A DNA stretch of 64,000 nucleotides from an uncultured Bacteroidota bacterium (GCA_902598305.1 CACKBL010000006.1:40001-104000), one strand, 5' to 3'; shown: positions 35,482 through 45,544, counted from the stretch's first letter. A program made the numbers and translations. The notes: a model not told the origin generated them from the letters alone.

Positions 35482-36846
35482 TTATTTAGGCCCTTCTTTT
35501 TTCTTATAAAAATTTTTGTCTCCGCTTTCAAAGTCCTTGACAATTACAGCTCTATCATACTCTTTTCCAGTGGCTGTGTAGGCAACATAAGTGAGCTTGT
35601 TTTCATCTATTGTAATAACTTGGAAAAATTGAACAAGGTGGGATATTTTATCTGACTTATATCCATCTTTAACATATCCCTCCTTTAATTGTTTTCGATC
35701 AAGTCTATAAAATTTTGGACCACTAACTGAAGTTACATACATAGTTTTAATTTCATTGGACACAATATCTTCTTCATATATTTTGGGAACGTGCCCTCGG
35801 GCATAAGTATGGTCATGTCCATTAAGCACAAGATCAACATTATACTTATCAAATAATGGTTTCCAATTTTTACGGCCATACCTAAAATCACGTCCTAAGG
35901 CAGGTGAAAAAATAGAATGATGACAAGTAATTATATTCCATTTGGCGGTTGAAGTTTTGAGTTTTTCCTCAATATATTTTGTTTGTGTATTGAGATTAAA
36001 ATTAGAATTTAAAACAATTATCCGGACATCTTGGTAATCCACTGTGTAAACAGTTTCATGCAAATTTTTGTTAAGATCTTCTTCAACTGGAAGCGTAAAT
36101 TGAGGACGCCAGTGAATCGAGGTAAATTGTTGCTCACTTTCTGCAATTAGTGGCCAGTACTCATGATTCCCTAGGACTGGTATATTAGTCCATTGGCTAT
36201 GAATGAAACCACCTGCTTTGAACCATTCTGCCCACTCATAATCTCGATGAGCATCATCAACCAGATCTCCTCCATGAATTGCAAAAGAAGCGTTAGGAGC
36301 AGTTTGATACGCCATGCGTATTACTCGACTCCAGTGAGATAAAAGCCTATTTTGTGAATCACCAAAAAAAACAAATTCTGTTTTTGAATACTCTTTTTTT
36401 GCGGTTTTGAAATGTATCCATTCTGACCAAAATTTATCACCGTCTCCAACTCTATAGGCATAAAGTGTATTAGGTTTGAGATTTTTAAAAATAACACTGT
36501 GGTAGTTTACAGAAAAAGAATTATTTCTTGAATATTGACCTAATTTTAATTTTTCAACAGATGCATTATAGGTCTTTGGGTTGTACTCTATATTTGCATT
36601 TACAGTAGCCTCAGAAATTTGAGCCACACTATTTTCAATTTCTGTACTGGTCCTCCAAGTAACAGCTCTTGATGAAGTTGGATCACCATGAAAGGTCAAT
36701 ATAATCCTATCGGGGTTTTTACTTGGAATTTCCCAATGCTTCAAACCTTTAAAATTTTCTTGCGCTGATAAAGCTAAAAATGAAATAAAGCAAATCATAT
36801 AATTTACTTTAAAATTCATATTTGCATTTGAATTAATTTTAAACAT
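35482..36846 (-). CDS. Purple acid phosphatase-like metallophosphoesterase
   Basis: A 454-residue exported enzyme (445 if it starts at the ATG at 36819, which gives a tidier signal peptide, MNFKVNYMICFISFLALSAQ). An N-terminal fibronectin-like domain (RIILTFHGDPTSSRAVTWRT) precedes the two-metal phosphoesterase domain: FFGDSQN, HGGDLVDDA, VLGNHEYW, ITCHHSIFSP and NGHDHTYARG in order. This is the layout of purple acid phosphatases. With the adjacent alkaline phosphatase it suggests phosphate release from organic compounds outside the cytoplasm. Confidence 0.9.
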   Translation of the reverse strand: MFKINSNANMNFKVNYMICFISFLALSAQENFKGLKHWEIPSKNPDRIILTFHGDPTSSRAVTWRTSTEIENSVAQISEATVNANIEYNPKTYNASVEKLKLGQYSRNNSFSVNYHSVIFKNLKPNTLYAYRVGDGDKFWSEWIHFKTAKKEYSKTEFVFFGDSQNRLLSHWSRVIRMAYQTAPNASFAIHGGDLVDDAHRDYEWAEWFKAGGFIHSQWTNIPVLGNHEYWPLIAESEQQFTSIHWRPQFTLPVEEDLNKNLHETVYTVDYQDVRIIVLNSNFNLNTQTKYIEEKLKTSTAKWNIITCHHSIFSPALGRDFRYGRKNWKPLFDKYNVDLVLNGHDHTYARGHVPKIYEEDIVSNEIKTMYVTSVSGPKFYRLDRKQLKEGYVKDGYKSDKISHLVQFFQVITIDENKLTYVAYTATGKEYDRAVIVKDFESGDKNFYKKKEGPK

Positions 36847-36932
36847 TATGGATTTTTTAGGCGAATAGATAAACTTTATACAGTAGATTTAGTTTATAAA
36901 ACTAAAAATTAAAAACGAACATGAACATTTAT

Positions 36933-38168
36933 TTATATTAAATATTGGTTAAGGTAGTAAATTATCTTATCAGAAGAACCAACACTTCTTCTTATGAAAT
37001 CAAAATTCGTTTTACCCATCTTAAGAACCGTTTTTTTATTTTTTGTTAGTTTTACCCAAGTATCTTTGAATTCATTTTTTGTTGAAATAGACAACACCCC
37101 CCCAAGTTTTACCATTTCAATGGCTTCTGGGTACCTTTGAAAATTTTTACCTATAATTATTGGAATTCCGTAAACTGCAGCTTCTAAGGTATTGTGAAGA
37201 CCTTTATTTCCCATTCCTCCACCCACATAGGCAAATTTTGAAAATTTATATAATGAACTCAAAATTCCAATTTTATCCACAATTAAAACTTTTTTGTTAA
37301 AATCATTTTCAAAATCAAAAGTTGACCATTTAGCGTAGTCAATAGGAATTAATTTTTCTAACTCTAAGATAGATTTTGAGTCTATTTTGTGTGGTGCAAT
37401 TATCCAGTTAAGGGGGGTATTTTTTCCACAGCAACTTAAAAGGACCTTATGGTCTTCTATCCAGCTACTTCCTATTACAAAGTTGTTGGAATTTTTTAAA
37501 AATTTTGTAATTTTTTTATCATTAGCATTATTATTATAATTTTCTAATACCCTGTCAAATCTCGTGTCTCCTGTAACTTGTACATTTGATATATTTATAG
37601 TTTCAAGGAGTAACTTATCATTTTCGTTTACTACAAAAAAACAATGTATTTTTTTTAATACACTTACCATACCAAAAGAAAATAAATTAAAGAAAAGTTG
37701 ACTTTTTCTAAAAGTAGATGAGATTGAGAAAATTTTTATATCCGCATTGTGCACACAATTAATTAGGTTTGGCCAAAACTCATTTTTTACTAGTAGTAAT
37801 GCTTTAGGTCTAATTTTAATTATGAAGTGATTTAAATCTTTTTTTCTGTCAAAGGGTAAATAAGTAATTATTTTAGCATCTGGAAATTTTTTAGCGGAAC
37901 TAAATCCTGACTTAGAAAAAAAAGTAATTACAAACTCAGCAACGGGTTTAGTTTTTTTAATTTTTTTCAAAAGTGGTTTTATTTGCTCAAACTCTCCCAT
38001 TGAAGAGCAGTGAACCCAAATAATAAAATTATTTTTAGAATTATTAAAGTTTCTAATGTCATTTGAAATCCTATCACGACTATTTAAAAACTCCTTAACA
38101 TTTGGAACAAAAAGACCCAAAATCTTAATTATAATTAAACAAAATTCGTAAACAAAAGAGTAAACCAT
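36933..38168 (-). CDS. waaA: 3-deoxy-D-manno-octulosonic acid (Kdo) transferase
   Basis: A 411-residue membrane-associated glycosyltransferase that adds Kdo to lipid IVA. WVHCSSMGEFEQIKPLL is the N-terminal acceptor loop with the catalytic Glu; FFSKSGFSSAKKF and LLVKNEFWPNLI are conserved. GSSWIEDHKVLL, WIIAPHKID and FAYVGGGMGNKGLHNTLEAAVYG form the donor domain. I chose the ATG at 38168 over a GTG at 38174 because a TATTTTTG box (38181-38174) covers the GTG. It is divergent from the DegT aminotransferase, a flavobacterial arrangement. Confidence 0.92.
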   Translation of the reverse strand: MVYSFVYEFCLIIIKILGLFVPNVKEFLNSRDRISNDIRNFNNSKNNFIIWVHCSSMGEFEQIKPLLKKIKKTKPVAEFVITFFSKSGFSSAKKFPDAKIITYLPFDRKKDLNHFIIKIRPKALLLVKNEFWPNLINCVHNADIKIFSISSTFRKSQLFFNLFSFGMVSVLKKIHCFFVVNENDKLLLETINISNVQVTGDTRFDRVLENYNNNANDKKITKFLKNSNNFVIGSSWIEDHKVLLSCCGKNTPLNWIIAPHKIDSKSILELEKLIPIDYAKWSTFDFENDFNKKVLIVDKIGILSSLYKFSKFAYVGGGMGNKGLHNTLEAAVYGIPIIIGKNFQRYPEAIEMVKLGGVLSISTKNEFKDTWVKLTKNKKTVLKMGKTNFDFIRRSVGSSDKIIYYLNQYLI

Positions 38169-38215
38169 AAACACAAAAATAGTTTATTTGTAGTACTTCA
38201 AATTAAATGGTTTTT

Positions 38216-38223
38216 TACCTTTG
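38216..38223 (+). promoter_or_regulatory. Promoter box for the DegT aminotransferase
   Basis: TACCTTTG matches TAnnTTTG and ends 13 bases before the ATG at 38237. A TTTG at 38187-38190 is 25 bases upstream, a little far for a -33 element. Confidence 0.5.
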
Positions 38224-38236
38224 CTAAAATTTTTTC

Positions 38237-39367
38237 ATGAAGTCTATAAAGATGGTTGACCTTAACGGTCAGTATGAAGCGATTAAAGGAGAACTAGACA
38301 TTGCGATAGATTCCGTGATGAGTACAACTAGTTTTATAAATGGACCCGCTGTTAAAGAATTTCAAAATAATCTTCAAGAATATCTAAATGTTAAACATGT
38401 AATTCCATGTGCAAATGGAACAGATGCTCTTCAGTTAGCGTTAATGAGTTTAGATTTAAATCCAGGCGATGAAATTATTACTTCCGATTTTACATTTGCT
38501 TCCACTGCAGAAGTGGTTTTACTAATGGGATTGAAGCTAAAATTAGTTGATATCAATGAGGAAACATTTAACATTGACCCTTTATCCGTTGAGAGAGCCA
38601 TTACATCAAAGACAAAGGCTATAATTCCTGTTCATTTATTTGGTCAACCTGCCGAAATGGAAAAAATAGTCAAAATTGCAAAACAAAATAAACTAAAAAT
38701 CATTGAAGATAATGCCCAAGCTCTTGGTGCAACATATACTTTTAATGATGGGGTGAATAAAAAAACTGGAACAATTGGGGATATTGGGACTACTTCTTTC
38801 TTTCCCTCAAAGAATTTAGGTGCATACGGTGACGGAGGTGCAGTTTATACTAATAACGATTCACTAGCAAAAAAAATTAAAATTCTTGCTAATCATGGTA
38901 TGGATAAAAGATATTATCATGATTTTGTTGGATTAAATTCTAGACTGGATTCCATGCAAGCGGCAATTTTAGATGTAAAACTTAAATATCTAGATAATTA
39001 TAATGAAAGCAGAAGGAATTCAGCCTTAAGATATTCAAATAATCTTAAAGGAATTGACAACCTAATTACACCTAACATACCTATTCATTTGCAAAGTCAT
39101 GTTTTTCATCAATATACTTTGAGAATTTTAGATTCTAAAAGAGATTTGTTAACTGAATATTTAGCTAAAAATTCAATTCCCTTTGGAATTTACTATCCAG
39201 TACCTCTTCACATGCAAAAAGCATACTATAGCCCGGAGGTTGATAACCAACTTTTCCAAGTAACAAATAGAGCTGTTCAAGAAGTTATATCTTTGCCAAT
39301 GCACACAGAACTTACAAATGACCAGATTGATTACATCTCAGAAAAATTAATTAAGTTTTTGAATTAG
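38237..39367 (+). CDS. DegT/DnrJ/EryC1/StrS-family aminotransferase
   Basis: A 376-residue PLP enzyme that usually transfers an amino group to a nucleotide-linked keto sugar. MVDLNGQYEAIK opens it; PCANGTDALQLALM, SDFTFASTAEVV, VHLFGQPAEM, IEDNAQALGA and TTSFFPSKNLGAYGDGG (Schiff-base Lys) are all present, then LNSRLDSMQAAIL. The sugar is unknown; with waaA opposite, a role in surface glycan or LPS synthesis is likely but inferred. It converges on fabD. Confidence 0.92.
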   Translation: MKSIKMVDLNGQYEAIKGELDIAIDSVMSTTSFINGPAVKEFQNNLQEYLNVKHVIPCANGTDALQLALMSLDLNPGDEIITSDFTFASTAEVVLLMGLKLKLVDINEETFNIDPLSVERAITSKTKAIIPVHLFGQPAEMEKIVKIAKQNKLKIIEDNAQALGATYTFNDGVNKKTGTIGDIGTTSFFPSKNLGAYGDGGAVYTNNDSLAKKIKILANHGMDKRYYHDFVGLNSRLDSMQAAILDVKLKYLDNYNESRRNSALRYSNNLKGIDNLITPNIPIHLQSHVFHQYTLRILDSKRDLLTEYLAKNSIPFGIYYPVPLHMQKAYYSPEVDNQLFQVTNRAVQEVISLPMHTELTNDQIDYISEKLIKFLN

Positions 39368-39373
39368 AGGGGA

Positions 39374-40249
39374 TTAAAACTCCTGACTTACATCTGGATT
39401 GATTTTTTTGATTAGACCTTGTAAAACCTTTCCAGGTCCAACCTCAACAAAATTTTTAATACCGTCATTAATCATCTGGCTTATAGATTGAGTCCAAAGG
39501 ACAGGAGAAATCAGTTGGTCAACTAAATTTTTTCTAATTTCTTCAACATTTGAGACCCCTTTTCCAACTGAATTTTGGTAAATTGGACATGAAGGTTTTT
39601 TAAATTCAATTTTTTTAATATATTTTTCTAATACTTTCTTAGCCGGTAGCATTAAAGGAGAATGAAATGCCCCTCCGACGTTTAATTCTATAACTTTCCT
39701 AGCACCATTTTCACTTAGAATTTTTGAAACATTTTTAATTGCTTTTTTTTCTCCTGAAACTACAATTTGTCCAGGGCAATTATAGTTAGCCGGAACTACA
39801 ATTTCTTTAATTTTCATGCAACAATTTTCTACAATCTTATTTTCAAGACCAATTACTGCGGCCATTGTTCCAGGATTCATTACGCACGCTTTTTTCATTT
39901 CTTTAGCCCTAATATTTACTAGTTCTAGTCCATCATTGAATGAAATTGAATTTGAAGCTACCAAAGCAGAAAATTCTCCAAGTGAATGACCGGCCACACC
40001 TGTAAGTTTACCTTTTTTTTCAAATAGTCTAGATTTAATAATTGAGTGAATGAATATAGCAGGTTGAGCTATATTTGTCTCTGTTAGTTCTTTTTGGTTT
40101 CCCTCAAACATGATTTCAGTAATTTTAAAATCAAGAATTTTATTTGCTTTTAAAAAATATTTTTTAGCTTCATCATACTGATCAAATAAATCTTTTCCCA
40201 TACCTATAAATTGTGAACCTTGACCAGGAAATACTTGAGCATATTTCAT
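39374..40249 (-). CDS. fabD: Malonyl-CoA:ACP transacylase
   Basis: A 291-residue enzyme that loads malonyl groups onto acyl carrier protein for fatty acid synthesis. QVFPGQGSQFIGMGKDL is the N-terminal motif, GHSLGEF contains the nucleophile Ser89, and GAFHSPLM holds the catalytic His. NYNCPGQIVVSG and VEVGPGKVLQGL are also typical. It overlaps folA by four bases (ATGA), so the two are coupled in a folA-fabD unit. Confidence 0.96.
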   Translation of the reverse strand: MKYAQVFPGQGSQFIGMGKDLFDQYDEAKKYFLKANKILDFKITEIMFEGNQKELTETNIAQPAIFIHSIIKSRLFEKKGKLTGVAGHSLGEFSALVASNSISFNDGLELVNIRAKEMKKACVMNPGTMAAVIGLENKIVENCCMKIKEIVVPANYNCPGQIVVSGEKKAIKNVSKILSENGARKVIELNVGGAFHSPLMLPAKKVLEKYIKKIEFKKPSCPIYQNSVGKGVSNVEEIRKNLVDQLISPVLWTQSISQMINDGIKNFVEVGPGKVLQGLIKKINPDVSQEF

Positions 40250-40749
40250 TTTTTTCTTCTATATGTTAAAAATGAATAATTATAATTTTCTACCTCAGAT
40301 TTTTTTACATCATGTCTTTTAATAACTTCCCATTTATCTAAATTAATCTTTGGAAAGAAAGTATCACTTTTAAATTTATGATGAATTCTTGTAAGTTCAA
40401 TATAGGATGAATAATTCATAAATAATTCATATATCTCTCCTCCACCAACTATGTAGGGTTTGGGGTCGTGTTTTGCTAATTCAAGAGCTTTTTCAATACT
40501 ATTGACAACAATGGCATCATTATAGGTAATATTTTTTCTTCTGGATAAAACTATATTTTTCCTGTTAGGTAGTGCTCTGGGTAGAGATTCGAAAGTTTTT
40601 CTTCCCATGATTATACAATGACTGTGAGTTAAATCTTTAAAATGTTTTAAATCACGAGGGATATGCCAAACGAGTTTATTATCCAATCCTAAACCGTTGT
40701 CTTCTGAAACTGCAGCAATCATTGTAATTTCTTGATTGAATTTATTCAT
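40246..40749 (-). CDS. folA: Dihydrofolate reductase
   Basis: A 167-residue enzyme that reduces dihydrofolate with NADPH. MIAAVSEDNGLGLDNKLVWHIPRDLKHFK shows the substrate loop; IIMGRKTFESLP and IVGGGEIYELF are the cofactor motifs. The active-site acid is the Asp of PRDLKHF, as in DHFR. It lies 43 bases after thyA, its functional partner: ThyA makes dihydrofolate and this enzyme recycles it. It is translationally coupled to fabD. Confidence 0.96.
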   Translation of the reverse strand: MNKFNQEITMIAAVSEDNGLGLDNKLVWHIPRDLKHFKDLTHSHCIIMGRKTFESLPRALPNRKNIVLSRRKNITYNDAIVVNSIEKALELAKHDPKPYIVGGGEIYELFMNYSSYIELTRIHHKFKSDTFFPKINLDKWEVIKRHDVKKSEVENYNYSFLTYRRKK

Positions 40750-40792
40750 ATTTAAATATCACAATTAGTACACTTTTTATATTCCAATTAAC

Positions 40793-41617
40793 TTAGACTG
40801 AAACTGCTGCTTTGATTGCTGGATGCGGGTCGTAATCAACAAGTTCAAAATCATCGAAAGTGAATTTAAAAATATTATCAATGGAACTATTAATTTTAAT
40901 TTTTGGCAATGATTTTGGTTTCCTTTTTAGTTGAATATTAACTTGTTCAAGATGATTAGAGTAAATATGAACATCTCCAAATGTGTGAATGAATTCTCCA
41001 ATTTTTAAATCACAAACTTGAGCAATCATCATTGTTAAAAGAGAATAAGAAGCAATGTTAAACGGAACCCCTAAAAAAACATCCGCACTTCTTTGATAAA
41101 GTTGGCAGGAAAGCTTTGAATTTGAAACATAAAATTGAAAAAATGCGTGACAAGGGGGCAAGGCAGCTTTTCCGTTTTGAATATTTTGTGAGAAACTATG
41201 ACTATTGTCAGGAAGCACACTTGGATTCCAGGCAGTTACAAGGAGCCTTCTACTATTTGGATTTGTTTTTAGGGAATTAATTACCCCTTTAATTTGGTCT
41301 ATACCCTGATTATTCCAATTTCTCCATTGAAAGCCATAAATTGGTCCCAAATCACCTTTTTCATTAGCCCATTCATTCCAAATTCTAACTCCGTTTTCTT
41401 TTAAATATGAAATGTTAGTATCTCCTTTTAAAAACCATAGTAACTCATAAATTATAGATTTTAAATGAAGTTTTTTAGTTGTTACCATTGGAAACCCTTT
41501 TGACAAATCAAAGCGCATTTGATATCCAAACATACTGATGGTACCAGTTCCAGTTCGGTCTTTTTTAAAATCTCCTGAATTTTTTACTTTTCTAAGTAAA
41601 TCTAAATATTGCTGCAT
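40793..41617 (-). CDS. thyA: Thymidylate synthase
   Basis: A 274-residue enzyme that methylates dUMP to dTMP using methylene-tetrahydrofolate. [18 protein letters not shown] is the N-terminal Arg loop, [11 protein letters not shown] the folate region, [13 protein letters not shown] the phosphate-binding block and [10 protein letters not shown] the active-site Cys156. A short insertion before the Cys loop makes it about ten residues longer than the E. coli form. A TATATTTG box ends four bases before the ATG. Confidence 0.97.
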   Translation of the reverse strand: MQQYLDLLRKVKNSGDFKKDRTGTGTISMFGYQMRFDLSKGFPMVTTKKLHLKSIIYELLWFLKGDTNISYLKENGVRIWNEWANEKGDLGPIYGFQWRNWNNQGIDQIKGVINSLKTNPNSRRLLVTAWNPSVLPDNSHSFSQNIQNGKAALPPCHAFFQFYVSNSKLSCQLYQRSADVFLGVPFNIASYSLLTMMIAQVCDLKIGEFIHTFGDVHIYSNHLEQVNIQLKRKPKSLPKIKINSSIDNIFKFTFDDFELVDYDPHPAIKAAVSV

Positions 41618-41621
41618 GGCA

Positions 41622-41629
41622 CAAATATA
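41622..41629 (-). promoter_or_regulatory. Promoter box for thyA, nearly touching the start codon
   Basis: On the minus strand it reads TATATTTG and ends only four bases before the ATG at 41617. Transcription should start at or within a base or two of the ATG, so the mRNA may be leaderless. A TTG at 41655-41653, 23 bases upstream, could be the -33 element. Confidence 0.55.
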
Positions 41630-41692
41630 TGTTTGAAATACTATTTTTTTTACAACCTGTTTTGTTTTTTATTAAAACAATTAGTTGATAAG

Positions 41693-42310
41693 TTATTTAC
41701 CCTTTTTTCTATTGGACAGCTCGTCTCTAACTTTAGCAGCTGACTCATAATCTTCATCTTTTACAAATTTCTTCAATAAGAGTTTTAAATCTTTGAGAGC
41801 AACTTTGCTAAAATCTTTTTCTCCCTCATTTGAGGTTTGTTCTTTTATGAAGTTTTTAATCCACTGGTCATCATTATTTCCACTGCCTTTATCACTTTTA
41901 TCATTTGTAAATCCAGCTTTTTTTAAAATATTTTCATAGGTAAAAATTGGACTATTAAACCTTATAGACAAAGCAACTGCATCAGATGTTCTTGCATCAA
42001 TAATTTCCTCTATTTCATCTCTAACACATATTAAACTAGAGTAAAATACTCCATCAACTAATTTATGTATTATAATTTGCTTCACGATTATTCCATACCT
42101 AACAAAGCAATTATACATTAAATCGTGAGTGATTGGCCTTGGTGGGTTTATTTCTTTTTCTAGTCCTATGGCTATTGATTGAGCTTCAAATGCACCTATA
42201 ATAATCGGAAGGTTTCTATTACCATTTACTTCAGAAAGAATTAATGCATATGCCCCGGTTTGCCCTTGACTATAAGAAATTCCTTTAATTATCATTTCAA
42301 CTAATACCAT
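41693..42310 (-). CDS. Bifunctional nuclease-family (DUF151) protein with UVR motif
   Basis: A 205-residue protein. The N-terminal two thirds are DUF151 (LPIIIGAFEAQSIAIGLEKE; RPITHDLMYN; IDARTSDAVALSIRFNSPIF), a fold with nuclease activity reported for some members. The C-terminus adds a UvrB/UvrC-type motif (LLKKFVKDEDYESAAKVRDEL), a helical protein-interaction element. The combination is usual in Bacteroidota. It is transcribed towards thyA with a 75-base gap and has its own TAACTTTG promoter box. Confidence 0.9.
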   Translation of the reverse strand: MVLVEMIIKGISYSQGQTGAYALILSEVNGNRNLPIIIGAFEAQSIAIGLEKEINPPRPITHDLMYNCFVRYGIIVKQIIIHKLVDGVFYSSLICVRDEIEEIIDARTSDAVALSIRFNSPIFTYENILKKAGFTNDKSDKGSGNNDDQWIKNFIKEQTSNEGEKDFSKVALKDLKLLLKKFVKDEDYESAAKVRDELSNRKKGK

Positions 42311-42344
42311 ATGATGACTAATGTATAAATTAAATAATTTTTAG

Positions 42345-42352
42345 CAAAGTTA
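42345..42352 (-). promoter_or_regulatory. Promoter box for the DUF151 gene
   Basis: On the minus strand it reads TAACTTTG (TAnnTTTG), 34 bases before the ATG at 42310. It lies in the divergent region shared with pdhB. Confidence 0.45.
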
Positions 42353-42375
42353 AACCGGGGGCAAAATCTAACTAA

Positions 42376-42409
42376 TTTGAGTTATAAAATTTTAAAAATT
42401 GTAAATTTG
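42376..42409 (+). promoter_or_regulatory. Promoter of pdhB
   Basis: TTTG (42376-42379) and TAAATTTG (42402-42409) are separated by 22 bases, matching Bacteroidota -33 and -7 elements. Transcription should begin near 42414, which rules out start codons further upstream and supports the ATG at 42428. Confidence 0.65.
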
Positions 42410-42427
42410 AATTCAATTATAGATAAA

Positions 42428-43405
42428 ATGAAAACTGTACAGTTTAGAGAGGCCATTGCGGAAGCAATGTCAGAGGAGATGAGAAGAGATGAGACTATTT
42501 ATTTAATGGGGGAAGAAGTTGCTGAGTATAATGGAGCATACAAAGCTTCGAAAGGAATGCTAGATGAATTTGGCCCTAAACGTGTTATAGATACACCGAT
42601 CTCAGAATTAGGTTTTGCAGGAATAGGAGTTGGTTCTACAATGACCGGAAATAGACCCATTATAGAATTTATGACTTTTAACTTTGCCTTGGTTGGAATT
42701 GACCAAATAATTAACAATGCTTCCAAAATAAGGCAGATGTCAGGAGGGCAATTTCCTTGCCCGATCGTATTTAGGGGACCAACTGGTTCAGCAGGTCAAT
42801 TGGCAGCAACTCACTCACAGGCTTTTGAAAGCTGGTACGCAAATTGTCCAGGTTTAAAAGTAATAGTGCCCTCAAATCCTTATGATGCTAAAGGGTTACT
42901 TAAGTCCGCTATAAGAGATAATGATCCTGTAATTTTTATGGAATCTGAACAAATGTACGGTGATAAGGGAGAAATACCAGAAAATGAATATACTCTACCA
43001 ATTGGTAAAGCTGAAATTGTAAAATCTGGAAATCAAGTAACAGTGGTGTCTTTTGGTAAAATAATTAAAGAGGCATTAAAGGCATCTGAAAAATTAGAAA
43101 GTGAAGGTGTTAGTTGTGAAATTATTGATCTGAGAACAATTCGTCCCATGGACCATACGACTATTTTGGAATCTGTCAAAAAAACCAATAGATTGGTGAT
43201 ACTGGAAGAAGCATGGCCTTTTGGAAATGTATCAACTGAAATATGCTATCAGGTGCAGAATCAAATTTTTGACTATTTGGATGCCCCGATTGAAAAAATC
43301 AATACTGCTGATACTCCGGCACCTTTTTCTCCAAAGTTATTAGAGGAATGGTTGCCAAATTTTGAAAGTGTTATAAAAGCTGTAAAAAAGGTAATGTATT
43401 ATTAA
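42428..43405 (+). CDS. pdhB: Pyruvate dehydrogenase E1 component, beta subunit
   Basis: A 325-residue subunit of the thiamine-diphosphate E1 enzyme that starts pyruvate conversion to acetyl-CoA. MKTVQFREAIAEAMSEEM is the usual N-terminus. GEEVAEYNGAYKASKG carries the Glu that activates thiamine; DTPISELGFAGIG, FMTFNFALVGIDQIINNA and RGPTGSAGQLAATHSQ follow. The C-terminal transketolase domain ends with LPNFESVIKAV. The alpha subunit is not adjacent. The start is set by the promoter at 42376-42409. lipA at 25.4 kb makes the cofactor needed by the E2 partner. Confidence 0.95.
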   Translation: MKTVQFREAIAEAMSEEMRRDETIYLMGEEVAEYNGAYKASKGMLDEFGPKRVIDTPISELGFAGIGVGSTMTGNRPIIEFMTFNFALVGIDQIINNASKIRQMSGGQFPCPIVFRGPTGSAGQLAATHSQAFESWYANCPGLKVIVPSNPYDAKGLLKSAIRDNDPVIFMESEQMYGDKGEIPENEYTLPIGKAEIVKSGNQVTVVSFGKIIKEALKASEKLESEGVSCEIIDLRTIRPMDHTTILESVKKTNRLVILEEAWPFGNVSTEICYQVQNQIFDYLDAPIEKINTADTPAPFSPKLLEEWLPNFESVIKAVKKVMYY

Positions 43406-43407
43406 AA

Positions 43408-45528
43408 CTAAACTAAAAGTGGTGCAATCACTAGTGCAACGACCGAAATCAATTTAAGTAATATGTTTAGAGATGGTCCAGAAGTGTCTTTAAATGGGTC
43501 ACCAACTGTATCACCAACAACAGCTGCTTTGTGAGCTTCACTTCCCTTTCTACCTTCCTCTTCTATCATCTTTTTAGCATTGTCCCAGGCACCTCCTGAA
43601 TTGGATTGGAAAATTGCCATTAAAACACCAGAGGAAGTAACTCCGGCGAGTAGACCTCCTAGCATTTCCGCACCTCCGCCAAAACCAATGATTACAGGGA
43701 CTAATATTGCCATTAAGCCTGGTATAATCATTTCTTTCAATGCCGCATTTGTGGAAATTTCAACGCATTTGCTATACTCGGCAACACCATCAGCTTCTTC
43801 GAAAATTTTCAGATCATTTTTACTAGCTTTTGATAAGTCAGAGTCATATTTTTTCATTATCTCTAATGCAGCCCTTAGCTTTGGGAGTTCTTTGAATTGA
43901 CGTCTTACCTCTTCTATCATACTCATAGCAGCTTTTCCAACAGCATTCATGGAAAGTGCAGAAAACACAAATGGTAGCATGGCACCAATTAAAAGACCAA
44001 CCATGACCGTAGGATTAGAAATATCAATAGTTTTAATTTTTGCAGTTTGCATAAATGCAGCAAATAATGCTAGAGCAGTTAGTGCAGCTGAAGCAATTGC
44101 AAAACCTTTACCAATTGCTGCAGTTGTGTTTCCAACTGCATCTAATTTATCAGTTCTTTCTCTAACCTCAGGGGGTAAATCAGCCATTTCAGCTATTCCA
44201 CCTGCATTATCTGATATTGGACCGTAAGCGTCCACAGCCAACTGAATTCCAGTATTTGCAAGCATACCTACTGCAGATATTGCAATACCATACAAACCTG
44301 CGAAATAATAGGATAAAAGAATCGCAATTGAAATCAAAAGGATTGGAATAGCAGTTGATATCATTCCAACTCCCAGACCTGCAATTATTGTAGTAGCTGG
44401 GCCAGTTTCAGATTGTCTAACAATTGAAAGGACAGGTGATTTTCCAGTAGCAGTATAATATTCGGTTATCTTTCCAACGCAAAGACCAACAATCAATCCT
44501 GATATAGTTGCCATAAAAACTCCATTTGATGTGTATTCTTTACCTTCTAAAACCCATGAGGTTGGCAAGAAAAAATCAATCAAGAAATATGTTGCAACTA
44601 AAACAAAAAAAGCTGATAAAAACTCACCCGTGTTCAAAGCCTTATGTGGACTTCCACCTTCTTTAACTCTAACAAAAAAAGTTCCAATTATTGACATAAT
44701 TATTCCTGTTGCAGCAATAAATAACGGTAAAATTACCGCATTGGTCTCTTTTCCATGAAACTCACTAAGATTCATAAATGCAGCACCTAGAACCATTGTA
44801 CCAATTATAGAGCCCACAAAAGATTCAAATAAGTCAGCTCCCATTCCTGCAACATCTCCTACATTATCACCTACATTATCAGCAATTGTTGCTGGATTTA
44901 AAGGGTGGTCTTCAGGTATACCTGCTTCGACTTTACCAACTAAATCCGCTCCGACATCAGCAGCTTTTGTGTAAATACCTCCACCAACTCTAGCGAAAAG
45001 AGCAATTGAAGATGCACCCAGCGAAAACCCTGAAATTAGTTTAATAACAGTATCGGTACTATCGAAAAATTCAGAAAAAACAATAAAAAGCGATCCAATT
45101 CCAAGGACCCCTAATCCAACAACTCCTAAACCCATAACTGCTCCACCTGAGAAAGCAATTTCAAGAGCTTTTCCAAGAGAATGCCTAGCAGCTTCTGTAG
45201 TTCTAACATTTGCTTTTGTAGCTACTTTCATTCCAATAAAACCTGCTAGGGCAGAACAAATTGCTCCAAGTATAAAAGAAACAGATACCAACCAACTTGT
45301 CCCTTCATTTTCACCTTTTAGAGCCAATAAAAGAGATGTAAAGAAAACAAAAACACCCAAAATTTTATACTCAGCTTTCAGAAAAGCCATTGCACCATCT
45401 GAAATGTTTTTTGCAATTCTTTCCATTTTATCAGAACCTACATCATTAGATGTTACCCATTTGTTTTTTAAATAAACAAAAACTAAAGCTATTACACCGG
45501 AAAGGGGAATAAGAGAAATTAAATCCAT
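43408..45528 (-). CDS. hppA: Membrane-bound ion-pumping pyrophosphatase (K+-stimulated type)
   Basis: A 706-residue protein with about 16 membrane helices that uses pyrophosphate to pump H+ or Na+. Substrate motifs are intact: [20 protein letters not shown] near residue 183 and [20 protein letters not shown] soon after, with [16 protein letters not shown] and [15 protein letters not shown] later. [12 protein letters not shown] carries Ala where K+-independent enzymes have Lys, which marks the K+-stimulated class. Na+ versus H+ specificity cannot be read safely by eye. A TATATTTG box lies 17-24 bases before the ATG. Confidence 0.95.
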   Translation of the reverse strand: MDLISLIPLSGVIALVFVYLKNKWVTSNDVGSDKMERIAKNISDGAMAFLKAEYKILGVFVFFTSLLLALKGENEGTSWLVSVSFILGAICSALAGFIGMKVATKANVRTTEAARHSLGKALEIAFSGGAVMGLGVVGLGVLGIGSLFIVFSEFFDSTDTVIKLISGFSLGASSIALFARVGGGIYTKAADVGADLVGKVEAGIPEDHPLNPATIADNVGDNVGDVAGMGADLFESFVGSIIGTMVLGAAFMNLSEFHGKETNAVILPLFIAATGIIMSIIGTFFVRVKEGGSPHKALNTGEFLSAFFVLVATYFLIDFFLPTSWVLEGKEYTSNGVFMATISGLIVGLCVGKITEYYTATGKSPVLSIVRQSETGPATTIIAGLGVGMISTAIPILLISIAILLSYYFAGLYGIAISAVGMLANTGIQLAVDAYGPISDNAGGIAEMADLPPEVRERTDKLDAVGNTTAAIGKGFAIASAALTALALFAAFMQTAKIKTIDISNPTVMVGLLIGAMLPFVFSALSMNAVGKAAMSMIEEVRRQFKELPKLRAALEIMKKYDSDLSKASKNDLKIFEEADGVAEYSKCVEISTNAALKEMIIPGLMAILVPVIIGFGGGAEMLGGLLAGVTSSGVLMAIFQSNSGGAWDNAKKMIEEEGRKGSEAHKAAVVGDTVGDPFKDTSGPSLNILLKLISVVALVIAPLLV

Positions 45529-45544
45529 ATTATAAATTTTGTGG

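Noticed and set aside
42377..42427. A 17-codon N-terminal extension of pdhB
   Set aside because: It overlaps the promoter -33 and -7 boxes and would not be in the transcript; the family N-terminus begins at 42428.
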